From: Pseudomonas taiwanensis
GTDB lineage: Bacteria; Pseudomonadota; Gammaproteobacteria; Pseudomonadales; Pseudomonadaceae
Length of the DNA: 64,000 nt
Reading direction: 5' to 3'
NCBI RefSeq assembly: GCF_013393345.1
Contig: NZ_QJRF01000077.1
Coordinates: forward strand, 35,129-99,128
The position numbers were made by a program, and so were the translations under genes. A model generated the notes under the pieces. The model was given only the letters and a program-made list of their open reading frames with translations, did no database searches and was not told the DNA's origin. Shown in pieces: positions 1-8,572 of this stretch (positions are counted from its first letter, which is position 1; every line of letters starts with the position of its first letter).

Positions 1-412
1 CGCCGGCAAGCCGGCTCCTACATACGCGTGCCGTCTTGGCCCCGTCCCTGTAGGAGCGAGCTTGCTCGCGAACCGCGACCCACCATTCGCCGGCAAGCCG
101 GCTCCTACATGCACGCGTCACCGCCCGGCCCCGTCCCTGTAGGAGAGAACTTACTCTCGAACCGGACCGACCATTCGCCGGCAAGCCGGCTCCTACATAC
201 GCGTGCCGTCTTGGCCCCGTCCCTGTAGGAGCGAGCTTGCTCGCGAACCGCGACCCACCATTCGCCGGCAAGCCGGCTCCTACATGCACGCGTCACCGCC
301 CGACCCCGTCCCTGTAGGAGCGAGCTTGCTCGCGAACCGGACCGACCATTCGCCGGCAAGCCGGCTCCTACATGCACGCGTCACCGCCCGGCCCCGTTCT
401 TGCTCGCGAAGC
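1..412. repeat. Tandem array of REP-type repeats, 87/88-bp period
   Basis: The motif CGCCGGCAAGCCGGCTCCTA starts at 1, 88, 176, 263 and 351, giving a period of 87 or 88 bases. Each unit pairs it with an opposed GTAGGAGCGAGCTTGCTCGC element, so every unit can fold as a hairpin. Alternate units differ in their linkers, so the array also has a dimer period of 175 bases. One unit (near 141-160) has a degenerate core in which the paired arms have changed together. These are Pseudomonas REP/BIME-like elements; I see no reading frame worth calling in them. Confidence 0.85.
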
Positions 413-422
413 GGGCGCCGGC

Positions 423-818
423 CTAGGGAATCAGCATCTGCACCTGACCGGGCATGACGATCTTGATCACCCCCGCCCAGCTGCACATGAGCGTGCTGTT
501 GGAATCCAGCGCCGGCATATTGCCCAGCAGCACAGTGGGTGCGCCGCCAGGAATCCAGGGCGCCGCCGTGGCCGGTATGCAGGGCATCGGGGTCAACACG
601 CCAAGGGCGGCAGCGGTGGCGGCCGCCACGGTGGGATTGGCCAGGCTCTGGCACATGCCGAAGGTGGGAATGTTCACCAGGGGGATGTGATCCATGATGT
701 TGGCCGCCGGCATTCCACCGGTCAGGGTGCGGTTTACCGGCAACACGTTCAGTACCGTCGGCGCTACACCGAAACTGCATTGCAGCGTCGCACCGCTGCA
801 CACCTGCGGACATCCCAT
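423..818 (-). CDS. DUF4280 / PAAR-like protein
   Basis: A 131-residue protein rich in Pro, Gly, Ala and Cys (Cys 3, 7 and 14), with repeated turns of the type found in DUF4280 (PAAR-like) proteins. That family caps or decorates VgrG spikes of type VI secretion and related contractile systems. The start at 818 is chosen because a strong GGAGGAGGG ribosome site lies just upstream; an in-frame ATG at 836 lies above that site. No vgrG, effector or immunity gene is adjacent: the gene stands alone between the REP array and the paa operon. The role in secretion is inferred from family only. Confidence 0.7.
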   Translation of the reverse strand: MGCPQVCSGATLQCSFGVAPTVLNVLPVNRTLTGGMPAANIMDHIPLVNIPTFGMCQSLANPTVAAATAAALGVLTPMPCIPATAAPWIPGGAPTVLLGNMPALDSNSTLMCSWAGVIKIVMPGQVQMLIP

Positions 819-956
819 GGCCCCACCCTCCTCCATTCGTCGCCTGAAACTCTAGACGAGCCTCCCGATTGTCGCCTGGCACGACAACCTTTCACATCGT
901 AACCAGTCACCTCAACCTTCCTGTATCACATCACGAGATACAGGATCGCGCGCATT

Positions 957-1060
957 CCCTGTGGGAGCGAATTCATTCGCGATGTGTGACCGCGAGCGCT
1001 CTGAAACGGGCATTACCTCCGAAAGCCAAGGGATATCGCGAAAGAATTCGCTCCTACAGG
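957..1060. repeat. Opposed REP pair upstream of paaA
   Basis: A GTGGGAGCGAATTCATTCGCG arm near 961 is answered by a CGCGAAAGAATTCGCTCCTAC arm ending near 1060. Together they form a large imperfect inverted repeat of the REP/BIME kind. With the promoter region that follows, it fills the gene-free stretch 819-1232. Confidence 0.6.
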
Positions 1061-1153
1061 TAAAGGGCTTTCGCCTGGCGCCTTATGCCAGAAGCACACC
1101 CTCGCCTTTCCCCAAAGCGATACAAAAACTCTATTCGATACACGTTTTAGTGT

Positions 1154-1182
1154 TTGATATTTGATTTCGTATCATTTAAAAA
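1154..1182 (+). promoter_or_regulatory. Candidate sigma-70 promoter of the paaABCDE operon
   Basis: TTGATA at 1154-1159 is separated by exactly 17 bases from TAAAAA at 1177-1182, in an AT-rich island about 50 bases before paaA. The surrounding 1136-1176 sequence holds short inverted pieces (for example CGATAC at 1136 and GTATC at 1169) that could be an operator. No recognised PaaX or PaaR site could be assigned with confidence. Confidence 0.45.
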
Positions 1183-1232
1183 TAGCGCCATGGCCAAGCC
1201 ACCCCACGAACCCTGCATGGCTGGAGAACGGC

Positions 1233-2225
1233 ATGTACGCACAATTGGTTGAGACCGGCGTGAAGCGCGTGAAAGCGCTGGAGGAGATGTCCTCCGAAGA
1301 ACGCGCCTTCCAGGAAAAGATCGACGCGGAGATCAAGATCGAAGCGAAGAACTGGATGCCGGACGCTTACCGGCAGACTCTGATCCGCCAGATTTCCCAG
1401 CACGCCCACTCCGAGATCGTCGGCATGCTGCCGGAAGGCAACTGGGTAACTCGCGCCCCGACCCTGAAACGCAAGCTGCAACTGATGGCCAAGATCCAGG
1501 ACGAAGCCGGCCACGGCCTCTACCTGTACAGCGCCATGGAAACCCTGGGCGCCGACCGCGACGCCGAGGTCGCCAAGCTGCACAGCGGCAAGGCCAAGTA
1601 CTCGAGCATCTTCAACTACCCGACCCTGAGCTGGGCTGACATGGGCGCCGTGGGCTGGCTGGTGGATGGCGCCGCCATCGTCAACCAGGTGGTGCTGCAG
1701 CGGACCTCCTATGGCCCCTACTCCCGCGCCATGATCCGCATCTGCAAGGAAGAATCCTTCCACCAGCGCCAGGGCTACGAAATCCTCCTGCACATGATGC
1801 GTCACGGCACCCAGGCCCAGAAGGACATGGTCCAGGACGCCATCAACCGCCTCTGGTGGCCGTCGCTGATGATGTTCGGCCCAAGCGACGCCGACTCCCC
1901 CAACAGCGCCCAGTCCATGGCCTGGAAGATCAAGCGCCAGAGCAACGACGAACTGCGTCAGCGCTTCATCGACCAGACCGTTCCGCAACTGGAACTGCTC
2001 GGCTGCACCGCCCCGGACCCGGACCTGAAGTGGAACGAGGAACGCGGCCACTACGACTTCGGCGACATCCAGTGGGAAGAGTTCTACGAAGTGCTCAAGG
2101 GCAACGGCCCGTGCAATGTCGAGCGCATCGCCACCCGCCGCAAGGCCATCGAAGACGGCGCCTGGGTCCGCGAAGCCGCTGTCGCCCATGCCCGCAAACA
2201 ACAACAGAAACGCGACGCCGCGTAA
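1233..2225 (+). CDS. paaA: 1,2-phenylacetyl-CoA epoxidase, catalytic subunit PaaA
   Basis: A 330-residue oxygenase subunit of the ring-1,2-phenylacetyl-CoA epoxidase, which converts phenylacetyl-CoA to its ring epoxide using O2 and electrons from PaaE. Two carboxylate-bridged di-iron ExxH motifs are visible, E91-A-G-H94 and E174-S-F-H177, the expected hallmark of PaaA. The start at 1233 follows a GGAGAACGGC ribosome site and gives the normal family length; the open frame reaches 24 codons further upstream without a better site. It is the first gene of a tight paaABCDE operon. Confidence 0.96.
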   Translation: MYAQLVETGVKRVKALEEMSSEERAFQEKIDAEIKIEAKNWMPDAYRQTLIRQISQHAHSEIVGMLPEGNWVTRAPTLKRKLQLMAKIQDEAGHGLYLYSAMETLGADRDAEVAKLHSGKAKYSSIFNYPTLSWADMGAVGWLVDGAAIVNQVVLQRTSYGPYSRAMIRICKEESFHQRQGYEILLHMMRHGTQAQKDMVQDAINRLWWPSLMMFGPSDADSPNSAQSMAWKIKRQSNDELRQRFIDQTVPQLELLGCTAPDPDLKWNEERGHYDFGDIQWEEFYEVLKGNGPCNVERIATRRKAIEDGAWVREAAVAHARKQQQKRDAA

Positions 2226-2248
2226 GCCGTCTCGAGGAGATAAGAATC

Positions 2249-2530
2249 ATGTCTGAGTGGACCCTTTTTGAAGTCTTCGTGCGCAGCAAGCACGGCCTGA
2301 ACCACAAGCATGTCGGCAGCGTGCATGCCGCCGATGCGCGCATGGCCATCGAGAACGCCCGCGAGCTGTACACCCGCCGCAATGAGGGCGTGAGCCTCTG
2401 GGTCGTGCCGTCCGCGCTGATCACCGCTTCCTCGCCGGACGAGAAAGAACCGCTGTTCGACCCGTCCCAGGACAAGGTCTACCGCCACGCCAGCTTCTAC
2501 GAGCTGCCGGCCGAAGTCGGCCACATGTGA
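2249..2530 (+). CDS. paaB: 1,2-phenylacetyl-CoA epoxidase, subunit PaaB
   Basis: A 93-residue small subunit beginning MSEWTLFEVF, the typical PaaB length and opening. PaaB is required for the PaaABCE epoxidase, bridging oxygenase heterodimers, and has no catalytic metal site. The ATG at 2249 follows a GAGGAGA ribosome site, 23 bases after the paaA stop. Its frame runs open far upstream through paaA, so the ribosome site decides the start. Confidence 0.95.
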   Translation: MSEWTLFEVFVRSKHGLNHKHVGSVHAADARMAIENARELYTRRNEGVSLWVVPSALITASSPDEKEPLFDPSQDKVYRHASFYELPAEVGHM

Positions 2531-2540
2531 GGCCGCTGCC

Positions 2541-3302
2541 ATGACTCAACGCGAAGACCTCATTCAATACCTGCTGCGCCTCGGCGACAGCGCCCTGATC
2601 CAGGGCCAGCGCCTGTGCGAATGGTGCGGCCACGCCCCGGCACTGGAAGAAGAGCTGGCGCTGATGAACGTCGGCCTCGACCTGGTGGGCCAGGCCCGCA
2701 ATTGGCTGGACTACGCCGCCGAACTGCTGGAAGACGGCCGTGACGCCGATCATCTGGCCTTCCGCCGTGATGAGCGCGCCTACCGCAACCTGCTGCTGGT
2801 GGAACAGCCCAACGGCGACTACGCCGTGACCATCACCAAGCAGTTCTTCTTCGACGCCTGGCACTTCCAGGTGCTGCACGGCCTCTCGCAGTCGAGTGAC
2901 GAGCGCGTTGCCGGCATCGCCGCCAAGGCTCTGAAGGAAGTCACCTATCACCTGCGCCGCTCCAGCGAGTGGGTCGAGCGTCTGGGCGACGGCACCGAGG
3001 AAAGCCACAAGCGCATGCTGGCGGCGATCAGTGATGTCTGGCGCTTCACCGTCGAGCTGGTGAACGGCGACGACGTGGAACAACGCCTGTTCGAGGCCGG
3101 CATTGCGCCGAACCCTGTGGAGATCGCCGCAGCCTGGAAGTCCAAGGTTGCCGACATCTTCGCCAGCGCCACCCTGCCGATGCCTGAGCCGGCCAGCTAC
3201 TTCTACCTGAACGGCCGCAAGGGCCTGCACACCGAGCACCTCGGTCTGCTGCTGGCCGAAATGCAATTCCTCCAGCGGGCCCACCCCGATGCGTCCTGGT
3301 GA
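2541..3302 (+). CDS. paaC: 1,2-phenylacetyl-CoA epoxidase, structural subunit PaaC
   Basis: A 253-residue ferritin-like protein that partners PaaA in the (PaaAC)2 oxygenase core. It resembles PaaA in fold but is known in the family to lack the di-iron ligands and to act structurally. It starts 10 bases after the paaB stop and overlaps paaD by 14 bases, which suggests translational coupling. Length and the opening MTQREDLIQYLLRLGD agree with the family. Confidence 0.95.
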   Translation: MTQREDLIQYLLRLGDSALIQGQRLCEWCGHAPALEEELALMNVGLDLVGQARNWLDYAAELLEDGRDADHLAFRRDERAYRNLLLVEQPNGDYAVTITKQFFFDAWHFQVLHGLSQSSDERVAGIAAKALKEVTYHLRRSSEWVERLGDGTEESHKRMLAAISDVWRFTVELVNGDDVEQRLFEAGIAPNPVEIAAAWKSKVADIFASATLPMPEPASYFYLNGRKGLHTEHLGLLLAEMQFLQRAHPDASW

Positions 3303-3822
3303 GCTGATTACCAGCGACCGTGGCGCCAGGCCCGGCGCGCCAGATGATCTGGCGCGCGCGTGGTCGGTGCTGGGCGAGGTGATGGACCCGGAAGTGCCGG
3401 TGGTCAGCGTGGTCGACCTCGGTATCGTCCGTGGCCTTGACTGGCAGGATGGCCACCTGCATGTGGTGGTCACCCCGACCTACTCCGGCTGCCCGGCCAC
3501 CGAAGTGATCGAGCACGACATCGAGCAGGCCCTGGAAGGTGCTGGCTTCACCGCGCCGAAACTGGAGCGCCGCCTGACGCCGGCCTGGACCACCGACTGG
3601 ATCAGCACCGACGGCCGCGAGCGCCTGCGCGCCTACGGCATCGCCCCGCCGGCCGGCAGCACCAGCAAGCGCAGCCTGATGGGCGACGCCGGCGATGTGT
3701 GTTGCCCGCAGTGCGGCAGCGCCCACACAGAACTGCTCAGCCAGTTCGGTTCCACGGCCTGCAAGGCTCTGTACCGCTGCATCGATTGCCGCGAGCCTTT
3801 CGACTATTTCAAGTGCATCTAG
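3289..3822 (+). CDS. paaD: Phenylacetate pathway Fe-S maturation protein PaaD (DUF59)
   Basis: A 177-residue protein with an N-terminal DUF59/MIP18 domain (about residues 20-105) and a C-terminal Cys cluster (C138, C139, C142, C158, C164, C167, C176) ending EPFDYFKC. This is the PaaD signature. PaaD is thought to help assemble the iron-sulfur cluster of the reductase PaaE; it is not part of the purified epoxidase. It overlaps paaC by 14 bases. After its stop there is an unusually long gap before paaE, filled by a structured repeat. Confidence 0.93.
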   Translation: MRPGELITSDRGARPGAPDDLARAWSVLGEVMDPEVPVVSVVDLGIVRGLDWQDGHLHVVVTPTYSGCPATEVIEHDIEQALEGAGFTAPKLERRLTPAWTTDWISTDGRERLRAYGIAPPAGSTSKRSLMGDAGDVCCPQCGSAHTELLSQFGSTACKALYRCIDCREPFDYFKCI

Positions 3823-3852
3823 GAGGACGAACACAAACTACTGCGCTCGGCC

Positions 3853-3948
3853 ATGCGTCGTTGGAAACAGCCTCGGAATGCTCATTTACAGACGTAAACT
3901 CCGCTTCCTCGGCTGCTTCCGCCTAGCCTGACCTTCGCTCGCGACGTT
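3853..3948 (+). repeat. Structured ~95-nt repeat, copy A (paaD-paaE gap)
   Basis: Nested inverted repeats: an outer CGTCG (3856-3860) with CGACG (3942-3946); GGAAACAGCC (3863-3872) with GGCTGCTTCC (3911-3920); CGGA (3874-3877) with TCCG (3900-3903); and a small TTTAC/GTAAA hairpin (3885-3898). A second copy lies at 37678-37773 on the other strand. Conserved blocks include TCGGAAT, CTCATT, CTCCGCTTCCTC and GCCTGACC. It sits inside the operon, in the same orientation as paaE. Confidence 0.8.
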
Positions 3949-3989
3949 TGTATTCGCCCTCCGCGCGGCAATGCCGCAGGAGAAGAACA

Positions 3990-5066
3990 ATGAGCAAGTT
4001 CCACAGCCTGAAGATCAAAGAAGTGCGCCCGGAAACCCGCGATGCGGTGTCCATCGCCTTCGACATTCCCGCCGACCTGACCGAGGCGTTCCGCTTCACT
4101 CAGGGCCAGCACCTGGTGATGCGCACCCAGATGGACGGTGAAGAAGTCCGCCGTTCCTACTCCATCTGCACCGGCGTCAATGACGGCGAGCTGCGGGTGG
4201 CGATCAAGCGCGTGGCCGGCGGCCGTTTCTCCGCCTTTGCCAATGAAAGCCTGAAAGCCGGCCAGAGCCTGGAAGTGATGCCGCCGTCCGGCCACTTCTT
4301 CGTCGAGCTGGATACCGCACGTCACGGCAACTACCTGGCAGTGGCAGCCGGCAGCGGCATCACGCCGATCCTGTCGATCATCAAGACCACCCTGGAAAGC
4401 GAGCCCCACAGCCGCTTCACCCTGATCTACGGCAACCGCTCCAGCGCTTCGGCACTGTTCCGCGAGCAGCTGGAAGACCTGAAGAACACCTACCTGCAAC
4501 GCCTGAATCTGATCTTCGTGTTCAGCCGCGAGCAGCAGGACGTTGACCTCTACAACGGCCGGATCGACGCCGACAAGTGCGGTCAGCTGTTCTCCCGCTG
4601 GATCGACGTCAAGGCCCTGGACGCCGCCTTCATCTGCGGCCCGCAGGCCATGACCGAAACCGTGCGCGATCAGCTCAAGGCCAACGGCATGTCCGCCGAG
4701 CGCATCCACTTCGAGCTGTTCGCCGCTGCCGGCAGCAGCGCCAAGCGTGAAGCCCGCGAAGCCGCCCGCGCCACTGACGGCGCCAGCAGCCAGGTCACCG
4801 TGATCAGCGATGGCCGCGAAATGACCTTCGAATTGCCGCGCAACAGCGTCAGCGTGCTCGACGCCGGCAACGCCCAGGGCATGGAACTGCCCTACTCCTG
4901 CAAGGCCGGCGTGTGCTCCACCTGCAAGTGCAAGGTGGTCGAAGGTGAGGTGGAAATGGACAGCAACTTCGCCCTGGAGGACTACGAAGTGGCCGCTGGC
5001 TACGTGCTGTCGTGCCAGACCTTCCCGATCAGCGAAAAAGTGGTCCTCGACTTCGACCAACTGTAA
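3990..5066 (+). CDS. paaE: 1,2-phenylacetyl-CoA epoxidase, reductase subunit PaaE
   Basis: A 358-residue NAD(P)H-dependent reductase that feeds electrons to the PaaA di-iron centre. It has an FAD-binding domain with the RSYS motif (55-58), an NAD(P)-binding domain around AAGSGITPILS, and a C-terminal plant-type [2Fe-2S] ferredoxin domain with Cys304, Cys309, Cys312 and Cys342. The start at 3990 follows CAGGAGAAGAACA, a good ribosome site; an in-frame upstream ATG at 3948 lacks one. Confidence 0.95.
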   Translation: MSKFHSLKIKEVRPETRDAVSIAFDIPADLTEAFRFTQGQHLVMRTQMDGEEVRRSYSICTGVNDGELRVAIKRVAGGRFSAFANESLKAGQSLEVMPPSGHFFVELDTARHGNYLAVAAGSGITPILSIIKTTLESEPHSRFTLIYGNRSSASALFREQLEDLKNTYLQRLNLIFVFSREQQDVDLYNGRIDADKCGQLFSRWIDVKALDAAFICGPQAMTETVRDQLKANGMSAERIHFELFAAAGSSAKREAREAARATDGASSQVTVISDGREMTFELPRNSVSVLDAGNAQGMELPYSCKAGVCSTCKCKVVEGEVEMDSNFALEDYEVAAGYVLSCQTFPISEKVVLDFDQL

Positions 5067-5075
5067 GCGACACCC

Positions 5076-5139
5076 GTAGGAGCGAGCTTGCTCGCGAAGC
5101 TTTTTGGCCGAACCCGTTCGCCAGCAAGCTGGCTCCTAC
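5076..5139. repeat. REP pair after paaE
   Basis: GTAGGAGCGAGCTTGCTCGC at 5076 and the opposed GCCAGCAAGCTGGCTCCTAC ending at 5139 form an inverted pair of REP elements between paaE and the DUF485 gene. It could stabilise the upstream message or attenuate readthrough. Confidence 0.75.
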
Positions 5140-5232
5140 AAGCAGCACCAGCAATACCCCCGTTCGACACAAGCAGCCTTGCCGTCGGCCGTTGAACGGG
5201 CGCCTCGACAATCACAAAAAGAGAGAGCAACC

Positions 5233-5538
5233 ATGACCCCGCAAGACCTCGATCGTATCCGGGAGAACCCGGACTTCATCCAGTTGGTCCGCCGCAAACA
5301 GCGCCTGACCTGGACGCTGACCGCCGCCATGCTGGTGATCTACTACGGCTTCGTGTTGCTGGTGGCCTTCGCACCCGGCGTGCTCGGCCAGTCCCTCAAT
5401 GGAGGCGTCACCAGCGTGGGCATGCTGGTGGGCGTGGTCATCATCCTGCTCTCCTTCGCGCTCACCGGCATCTACGTGAAGCGCACCAACGTCCTCGATC
5501 CGTTGAACGACAAGCTGAAACAGGAGAGCGGCCAATGA
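5233..5538 (+). CDS. DUF485 inner-membrane protein (YjcH family)
   Basis: A 101-residue protein with two predicted membrane segments (about residues 25-47 and 62-84) and a charged tail. DUF485 proteins are regularly encoded just before ActP-type solute:sodium symporters and are thought to be accessory to them; their exact role is not settled. The ATG at 5233 follows GAGAGAG. Its last four bases overlap the start of the transporter gene (ATGA), so the two are probably translationally coupled. Confidence 0.88.
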   Translation: MTPQDLDRIRENPDFIQLVRRKQRLTWTLTAAMLVIYYGFVLLVAFAPGVLGQSLNGGVTSVGMLVGVVIILLSFALTGIYVKRTNVLDPLNDKLKQESGQ

Positions 5539-7181
5539 AAGCGCTCGCCTCCCTGCTGCTCGCTACCGGCCTGGTGGTCTCCCAGGGCGCCTTCGCGGCC
5601 GATGCCGCGGCCCGCCCGCTGAACTGGAACGCCATCTACATGTTCCTGGCGTTCGTGCTCTTCACCCTCGGCATCACCCGCTGGGCCGCACTGCGCACTC
5701 GCTCGGCCGCGGACTTCTACACCGCCGGCGGCGGCCTCACCGGCTTCCAGAACGGCCTCGCCATCGCGGGCGACATGATCAGCGCGGCGTCCTTCCTCGG
5801 CATTTCCGCGATGATGTTCATGAACGGCTACGACGGCCTCCTCTACGCCCTGGGCGTGCTCGCCGGCTGGCCGATCATCCTGTTCCTGATCGCCGAACGC
5901 CTGCGCAACCTCGGCAAGTACACCTTCGCCGACGTAGTGTCCTACCGCCTGCAGCAGAGCCCGATCCGCATTACCGCGGCGTTTGGCACGCTGACCGTGG
6001 CGCTGATGTACCTGGTGGCGCAGATGGTCGGCGCCGGCAAGCTGATCGAACTGCTGTTCGGCCTCTCGTACACCCAGGCCGTGATGCTGGTGGGCGTGCT
6101 GATGGTCTGCTATGTGACCTTCGGCGGCATGCTGGCCACCACCTGGGTGCAGATCATCAAGGCAGTGCTGCTGCTGTCCGGCACCACCTTCATGGCTTTC
6201 ATGGTGCTCAAGCATTTCGGCTTCAGCACCGAAGCCATGTTCTCCGCTGCTGCCTCCGTCCACGCCAAGGGTGCGGCCATCATGGCGCCGGGCGGCCTGC
6301 TGTCGAACCCCATCGACGCGATCTCCCTCGGCCTCGGCATGATGTTCGGCACCGCCGGCCTGCCGCACATCCTGATGCGTTTCTTCACCGTGAGCGACGC
6401 CAAGGAAGCCCGCAAATCGGTGTTCTACGCCACCGGCTTCATCGGCTACTTCTACCTGCTGCTGATCGTGGTCGGCTTCGGCTCCATCGTGATGGTTGGC
6501 ACCAATCCTGAGTTCCGCGACGCGGCCGGCGCCATCATCGGCGGCGGCAACATGGTTGCGGTGCACCTGTCCCACGCGGTCGGCGGCAGCCTGTTCCTTG
6601 GCTTCATCTCCGCCGTGGGCTTCGCCACCATCCTGGCGGTGGTGGCCGGCCTGGCCCTGTCCGGTGCCTCGGCGGTGTCCCACGATCTGTACGCCTGCGT
6701 GATCCGCAAGGGCAAGGCCAGCGAGCGTGAGGAAATGCGCGTCTCGCGTATCGCCACCCTCTGCATCGGCGTAATGGCGGTGATCCTCGGCCTGCTGTTC
6801 GAGTCGCAGAACATCGCCTTCCTCTCCGGCCTGGTGCTGGCCATCGCCGCCTCGGTCAACTTCCCGGTGCTGTTCCTCTCCATGTTCTGGAAAGGCCTGA
6901 CCACCCGGGGCGCCGTCGCCGGCAGCGTCGCCGGCCTGCTGTCCGCCATCGTCCTGCTAGTGTTGAGCCCCGCCGTCTGGGTCAACGTGCTGCATCACGA
7001 CACGGCGCTGTTCCCGTATTCCAATCCGGCGCTGTTCTCCATGGGCCTGGCCTTCTTCAGTGCTTGGCTGCTTTCGGTGACCGACGCCTCCGAGCGTGCC
7101 AAGGAAGAGCGCGGCCGTTACCTGGCTCAGTTCATTCGCTCCATGACCGGCATCGGCGCAGCCGCCGCCAGCCGCCACTGA
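5535..7181 (+). CDS. Solute:sodium symporter, ActP-like; likely phenylacetate permease (PaaL/PhaJ type)
   Basis: A 548-residue sodium:solute symporter with an N-terminal signal-like segment and about 13 hydrophobic helices. By sequence alone it would be called a cation/acetate symporter (ActP). Its position between paaE and paaZ, coupled to a DUF485 gene and followed by an OprD-type porin, matches the permease/porin pair PhaJ-PhaK (PaaL-PaaM) of Pseudomonas putida phenylacetate clusters. I therefore infer phenylacetate uptake; acetate remains possible. Confidence 0.85.
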   Translation: MKALASLLLATGLVVSQGAFAADAAARPLNWNAIYMFLAFVLFTLGITRWAALRTRSAADFYTAGGGLTGFQNGLAIAGDMISAASFLGISAMMFMNGYDGLLYALGVLAGWPIILFLIAERLRNLGKYTFADVVSYRLQQSPIRITAAFGTLTVALMYLVAQMVGAGKLIELLFGLSYTQAVMLVGVLMVCYVTFGGMLATTWVQIIKAVLLLSGTTFMAFMVLKHFGFSTEAMFSAAASVHAKGAAIMAPGGLLSNPIDAISLGLGMMFGTAGLPHILMRFFTVSDAKEARKSVFYATGFIGYFYLLLIVVGFGSIVMVGTNPEFRDAAGAIIGGGNMVAVHLSHAVGGSLFLGFISAVGFATILAVVAGLALSGASAVSHDLYACVIRKGKASEREEMRVSRIATLCIGVMAVILGLLFESQNIAFLSGLVLAIAASVNFPVLFLSMFWKGLTTRGAVAGSVAGLLSAIVLLVLSPAVWVNVLHHDTALFPYSNPALFSMGLAFFSAWLLSVTDASERAKEERGRYLAQFIRSMTGIGAAAASRH

Positions 7182-7199
7182 GCCCAGAACGACCGGACG

Positions 7200-8450
7200 A
7201 TGGATACAAGAACAATGACCCAAAGCCGTACCACTGCGCCGCTCGTTGCGGCGCTCACCCTGCCCTTTGCCACCTCGGCGCTGGCGGGTTTCATCGAAGA
7301 CAGCAAGGGCAGCCTGGAGCTGCGTAACCACTACATCAATCGCGACTTCCGCCAGGACGGCGCCGCCCAGTCCAAGGCTGAGGAATGGGGCCAGGGCTTT
7401 ACCGCGCGCATCGAGTCGGGCTTCACCGAAGGCATCGTGGGCGTCGGCCTGGATGCCATCGGCGAACTGGGCGTGAAGCTGGATTCCAGTCGTGACCGCC
7501 GTGGCACCGGCCTGCTGCCGTTCGACCCGGCGACCAAAGAGCCGGTGGACGACTACAGCGAGCTGGGCCTGACGGCCAAACTGCGTGCGTCGAAAAGCGT
7601 CCTGCGCCTGGGCACCCTGCAGCCGCTGCTGCCAGTGGCCTCCTATAACGACACCCGCCTGCTCTCTTCCACATTCCAGGGCGGCATGCTGACCAGCCAG
7701 GAGCTGGCCGGCCTGACCTTCAACGGCGGCCGCCTGACCCGCACCAACCTGCGCGACTCCTCCGGCCGCGACGACATCGGTTTAGGTGCCGCCACCAGCG
7801 ATGCCTTCGACTTCGCCGGCGGCACTTATGCCATCAACCCGCAGCTGGCGGTGAGCTACTACTACGGCCTGCTGGACGAGATCTACCGCCAGCAGTTCGT
7901 CGGCCTGGTGCACACGCTACCGCTCTCCGGGGGCTTCAATCTGAAGAGCGACATCCGCTACTTCGACAGCCGAGGCGATGGCGTCGAGCGTGCGGGTGAG
8001 ATCGACAACCGCAACTTCAACGGCATGTTCAGCCTGGGCAAGGGCGCCCACCGGTTCAGCGCGGCGTTCCAGCGCATGTCCGGCGACAGCGCCTTCCCCT
8101 TCCTCAACGGCGGCGACCCTTACGTGGTCAACCTGGTGACTTTCAATACCTTCACCCGCGCCGAGGAAGACGCCTGGCAACTGCGCTACGACTACGACTT
8201 CGCCGCCCTCGGCATCCCGGGCCTGACCTTCATGACCCGCTACGTCGACGGCAGCAACGTCAAGACCGCGACCGGCGACGAAGGCGAAGAATGGGAACGC
8301 GACAGCGACCTCGCCTACGTGATCCAGAGCGGTCCGGTGAAGGGCCTCAGCCTGCGCTGGCGCAACGTCACCTTCAGGTCCGGCAACGGACTGAATACCG
8401 ATATCGATGAAAACCGCCTGATCCTCGGCTACACGCTGGCCCTCTGGTAA
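7200..8450 (+). CDS. OprD-family outer-membrane porin, likely phenylacetate channel (PaaM/PhaK type)
   Basis: A 416-residue porin with a Sec signal peptide ending near SALA and the OprD-family features GFIEDS near the mature N-terminus and alternating beta-strand pattern to the terminal aromatic residue (LALW). Pseudomonas OprD-type channels let specific small carboxylates or amino acids cross the outer membrane. Placement right after the symporter suggests it admits phenylacetate. An alternative ATG at 7215 would shorten the signal peptide by five residues; neither start has a strong ribosome site. Confidence 0.88.
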   Translation: MDTRTMTQSRTTAPLVAALTLPFATSALAGFIEDSKGSLELRNHYINRDFRQDGAAQSKAEEWGQGFTARIESGFTEGIVGVGLDAIGELGVKLDSSRDRRGTGLLPFDPATKEPVDDYSELGLTAKLRASKSVLRLGTLQPLLPVASYNDTRLLSSTFQGGMLTSQELAGLTFNGGRLTRTNLRDSSGRDDIGLGAATSDAFDFAGGTYAINPQLAVSYYYGLLDEIYRQQFVGLVHTLPLSGGFNLKSDIRYFDSRGDGVERAGEIDNRNFNGMFSLGKGAHRFSAAFQRMSGDSAFPFLNGGDPYVVNLVTFNTFTRAEEDAWQLRYDYDFAALGIPGLTFMTRYVDGSNVKTATGDEGEEWERDSDLAYVIQSGPVKGLSLRWRNVTFRSGNGLNTDIDENRLILGYTLALW

Positions 8451-8460
8451 GGCACCCAAC

Positions 8461-8517
8461 CTGTGGGGGCGGGCTTGCACGCGAACAACCGCGATTCGCG
8501 AGCAAGCTCGCTCCTAC
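8461..8517. repeat. REP pair before paaZ
   Basis: A degenerate GTGGGGGCGGGCTTGCACGCG arm and the opposed TCGCGAGCAAGCTCGCTCCTAC arm form an inverted repeat in the porin-paaZ gap. It is the same REP family as at 5076-5139. Confidence 0.65.
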
Positions 8518-8572
8518 GAACCAAGAATGAACGCCGATGCTCTGCGCCGGCCCCCTTCACGGAGATTTCCTC

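Noticed and set aside
1-412. CRISPR-like periodicity
   Set aside because: The 87/88-bp unit consists of REP arms plus linkers, and the linkers recur. There are no unique spacers or cas genes.
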